Of a DNA stretch of 35,408 nt, positions 34,281-35,408 are shown piece after piece. The notes below the pieces were generated by a model. That model was not told the origin of the DNA, made no database searches, and saw only the letters and a list, made by a program, of their open reading frames with translations. Position 1 is the first letter of the stretch. Each line of letters starts with the position of its first letter. Source of the DNA: Euprymna scolopes (lineage: Eukaryota; Mollusca; Cephalopoda; Sepiida; Sepiolidae); the NCBI GenBank assembly GCA_024364805.1, contig CM044519.1, positions 46,445,926 through 46,481,333 on the forward strand, read 5' to 3'. The position numbers and the translations under genes were made by a program.

Positions 34281-35007
34281 CAAGCAAATGTACCCGTCGT
34301 TGATTGGGTTCAAAAACAGCCTACAGAAAATGGACTCTGATTTATGAATGCATGATAGGTTATGAAAGGGAAGGGTTGTAAATTTGGGTTGAATTTGGGG
34401 GTATCAAAACCAAAGCAAAATATGATGAAAGTAAAAATAAAACAGATAACCCCCATAATTTATTATACCATACCTGTTCACACTGAAACACTTATCACAA
34501 TATTCTGTGGATCTATATTAAAAAACCTTGTTAAACTTTGTGACATATTTCCATTCTATGGAGGTCAGGTGCGAACGAACACCCCATAATTTTAACATAC
34601 CATATTTCTTCAAACAGAAACATAATTATCAAAGTATACTTACGCAGATAGATATGAAAAGTCTTTATTAAAGTTTGAGCCTATTTCCATCCCTATTTAA
34701 GTTAAAACATACTTATCAACGTATTCTTATGTACATCTCTATCAACAACACTTGTAAACGTTCTTTTTTAATTTTTTATTTCCATACTTTGTGAACCAGG
34801 CTTGAACGCAGACCCCACAATTTTAATTAACCACCGTTCTGCCAGATCAAACATACCCATTCATGTGTCTCGATACATCATCTTCTATCATTATATGTAA
34901 TCAGTTTATTAAAATAGTCAACCGTATAGGAGCCTATTCATGACCAGACAGACAGACAGACACACACACACACACACACACACACACATTCAGCTTTATA
35001 TTACAGA
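34281..35007 (-). mobile_element. near-complete short Helitron, tandem sister of the previous one
   Basis: The left edge caagcaaatgtacccgtcg followed by ttgattggg is a weakened hairpin plus CTAG (here CTTG on the minus strand) next to T. The right edge, reading minus, starts TCTGTAATATAAAGCTGAAT after A, then (GT)n and GTCT repeats. It shares its interior with 33573-34272 but lacks about 50 bp of the third monomer. Both copies lie in the same direction separated only by tatatata, so one inserted beside the other's 5' end or the pair arose by duplication. Confidence 0.8.
34960..34988. repeat. (CAGA)n/(CA)n microsatellite inside the Helitron
   Basis: CAGA then CA repeats just inside the 5' terminus, at the same relative place as in the other Helitron copies. 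Confidence 0.9.
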
Positions 35008-35202
35008 TATATATTTTTCTAGTTTATATATAAATATATATATATATATAAAACAAATTAATTTCTTATCGTTGGCACTTTCAGTTGAATTAAGTCGGTC
35101 AATTTAGCTCTTATGCATAGATCATCGTATAATGATTAAGTCACTGTGACTGACATAAAATAACATTTAAAGATAAAATGTTTAAATGCAACGTTATTTC
35201 TC

Positions 35203-35400
35203 GTAGTTAATGGTAACCGAATGGATACGGTCTATGCTAATCGAGCCAGAGATGGCTCATGTTGCCGAGTTCGAATCCGTCGACTGGTGTTAATCGTGAC
35301 ACCCTGCACTGAAGATTCCGAAAAGGATGAAACACTAGTATCTGTATGTATGTAATTATTATAATAAATAATTATTGTTGTGGTTGCAAGGTTGAACAAT
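35203..35400 (+). mobile_element. tRNA-derived SINE (probable), 3' end uncertain
   Basis: The stretch tggtaaccgaatgg at 35211-35224 resembles a pol III A box and agttcgaatcc at 35268-35278 is a good B box (consensus GGTTCGANNCC). Spacing is about 57 bp, a little longer than in most tRNAs, and the tRNA stems pair poorly. The tail after the tRNA-like head holds the hammerhead-like motif and then AT-rich sequence. Tail length and 3' end cannot be fixed because the window stops. tRNA-type SINEs are abundant in cephalopods; family membership is not established here. Confidence 0.55.
35303..35352 (+). ncRNA. hammerhead-ribozyme-like motif in SINE tail (type I layout)
   Basis: CTGAAGA at 35309-35315 fits CUGANGA and GAAA at 35329-35332 is the other core strand. 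Stem II is 35317-35319 with 35325-35327 (TCC/GGA) plus a T-T mismatch at the core side. Stem III is 35332-35334 with 35343-35345 (ACA/TGT). The U at 35345 is followed by A 35346, the predicted cleavage position. Stem I pairs 35303-35308 (cctgca) with 35347-35352 (tgtatg): five of six pairs, one G-U. The core matches and the stem I pairing is hard to get by chance, but the weak stem II and short stem III suggest low or no activity in this copy. It aligns with the minus-strand motif at 10945-10884. Confidence 0.55.
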
Positions 35401-35408
35401 AATTAGTA

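Noticed and set aside
33483-34589. Open frames of 68-75 codons in the minisatellite and Helitron pair
   Set aside because: They follow repeat units and recur because the elements are duplicated; no protein features.

Overview
The window is non-coding animal DNA. It is AT-rich, crowded with long microsatellites (TA, TC/GA, ATT, TTG, GATA, CA) and packed with decayed transposable elements. I find no intact host gene, no rRNA, no functional tRNA and no CRISPR. The mix of CR1/Jockey-type LINE pieces, a Penelope-like element, many short Helitrons with internal tandem repeats and a tRNA-derived SINE suggests a mollusc, probably a coleoid cephalopod such as an octopus. That placement is inference from the repeat mix, not from a marker gene.

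Layout. 1-7.7 kb: a LINE 3' fragment, a short complete-looking Helitron, a fossil DDE transposase piece, a Helitron 3' end against a 132-bp TA run, and much unassigned sequence. 7.7-10.2 kb: a decayed LINE on the minus strand keeping endonuclease and reverse transcriptase signatures. 10.8-11.0 kb: TA arrays flanking a hammerhead-ribozyme-like motif on the minus strand. 12.0-14.9 kb: three pieces of one LINE family, two of them head to head; the largest keeps a 331-codon reverse transcriptase reading frame. 16.2-19.0 kb: three more LINE 3' fragments. 19.7-21.0 kb: Helitron-like modules with two tandem-repeat types. 21.3-22.0 kb: a 61-bp perfect inverted repeat and a LINE fragment with its own fold-back. 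22-26.7 kb: microsatellites and two Helitron 3' ends. 27.0-28.1 kb: a Penelope-like element with a GIY-YIG endonuclease remnant, split by a clean Helitron insertion. 28.3-28.9 kb: an inverted repeat of about 550 bp. 32.4-35.0 kb: a 25-bp minisatellite of about 46 copies running into two tandem Helitrons built from monomers of about 140 bp. 35.2-35.4 kb: a tRNA-type SINE whose 3' part can be drawn as a hammerhead ribozyme.

No genes act together here. The biology is that of mobile elements: LINE and Penelope retrotransposition, Helitron insertion at A/T sites, and possible self-cleaving RNAs carried by non-coding repeats. The two hammerhead-like motifs, which align to each other and sit in different repeat contexts, are the observation most worth following.
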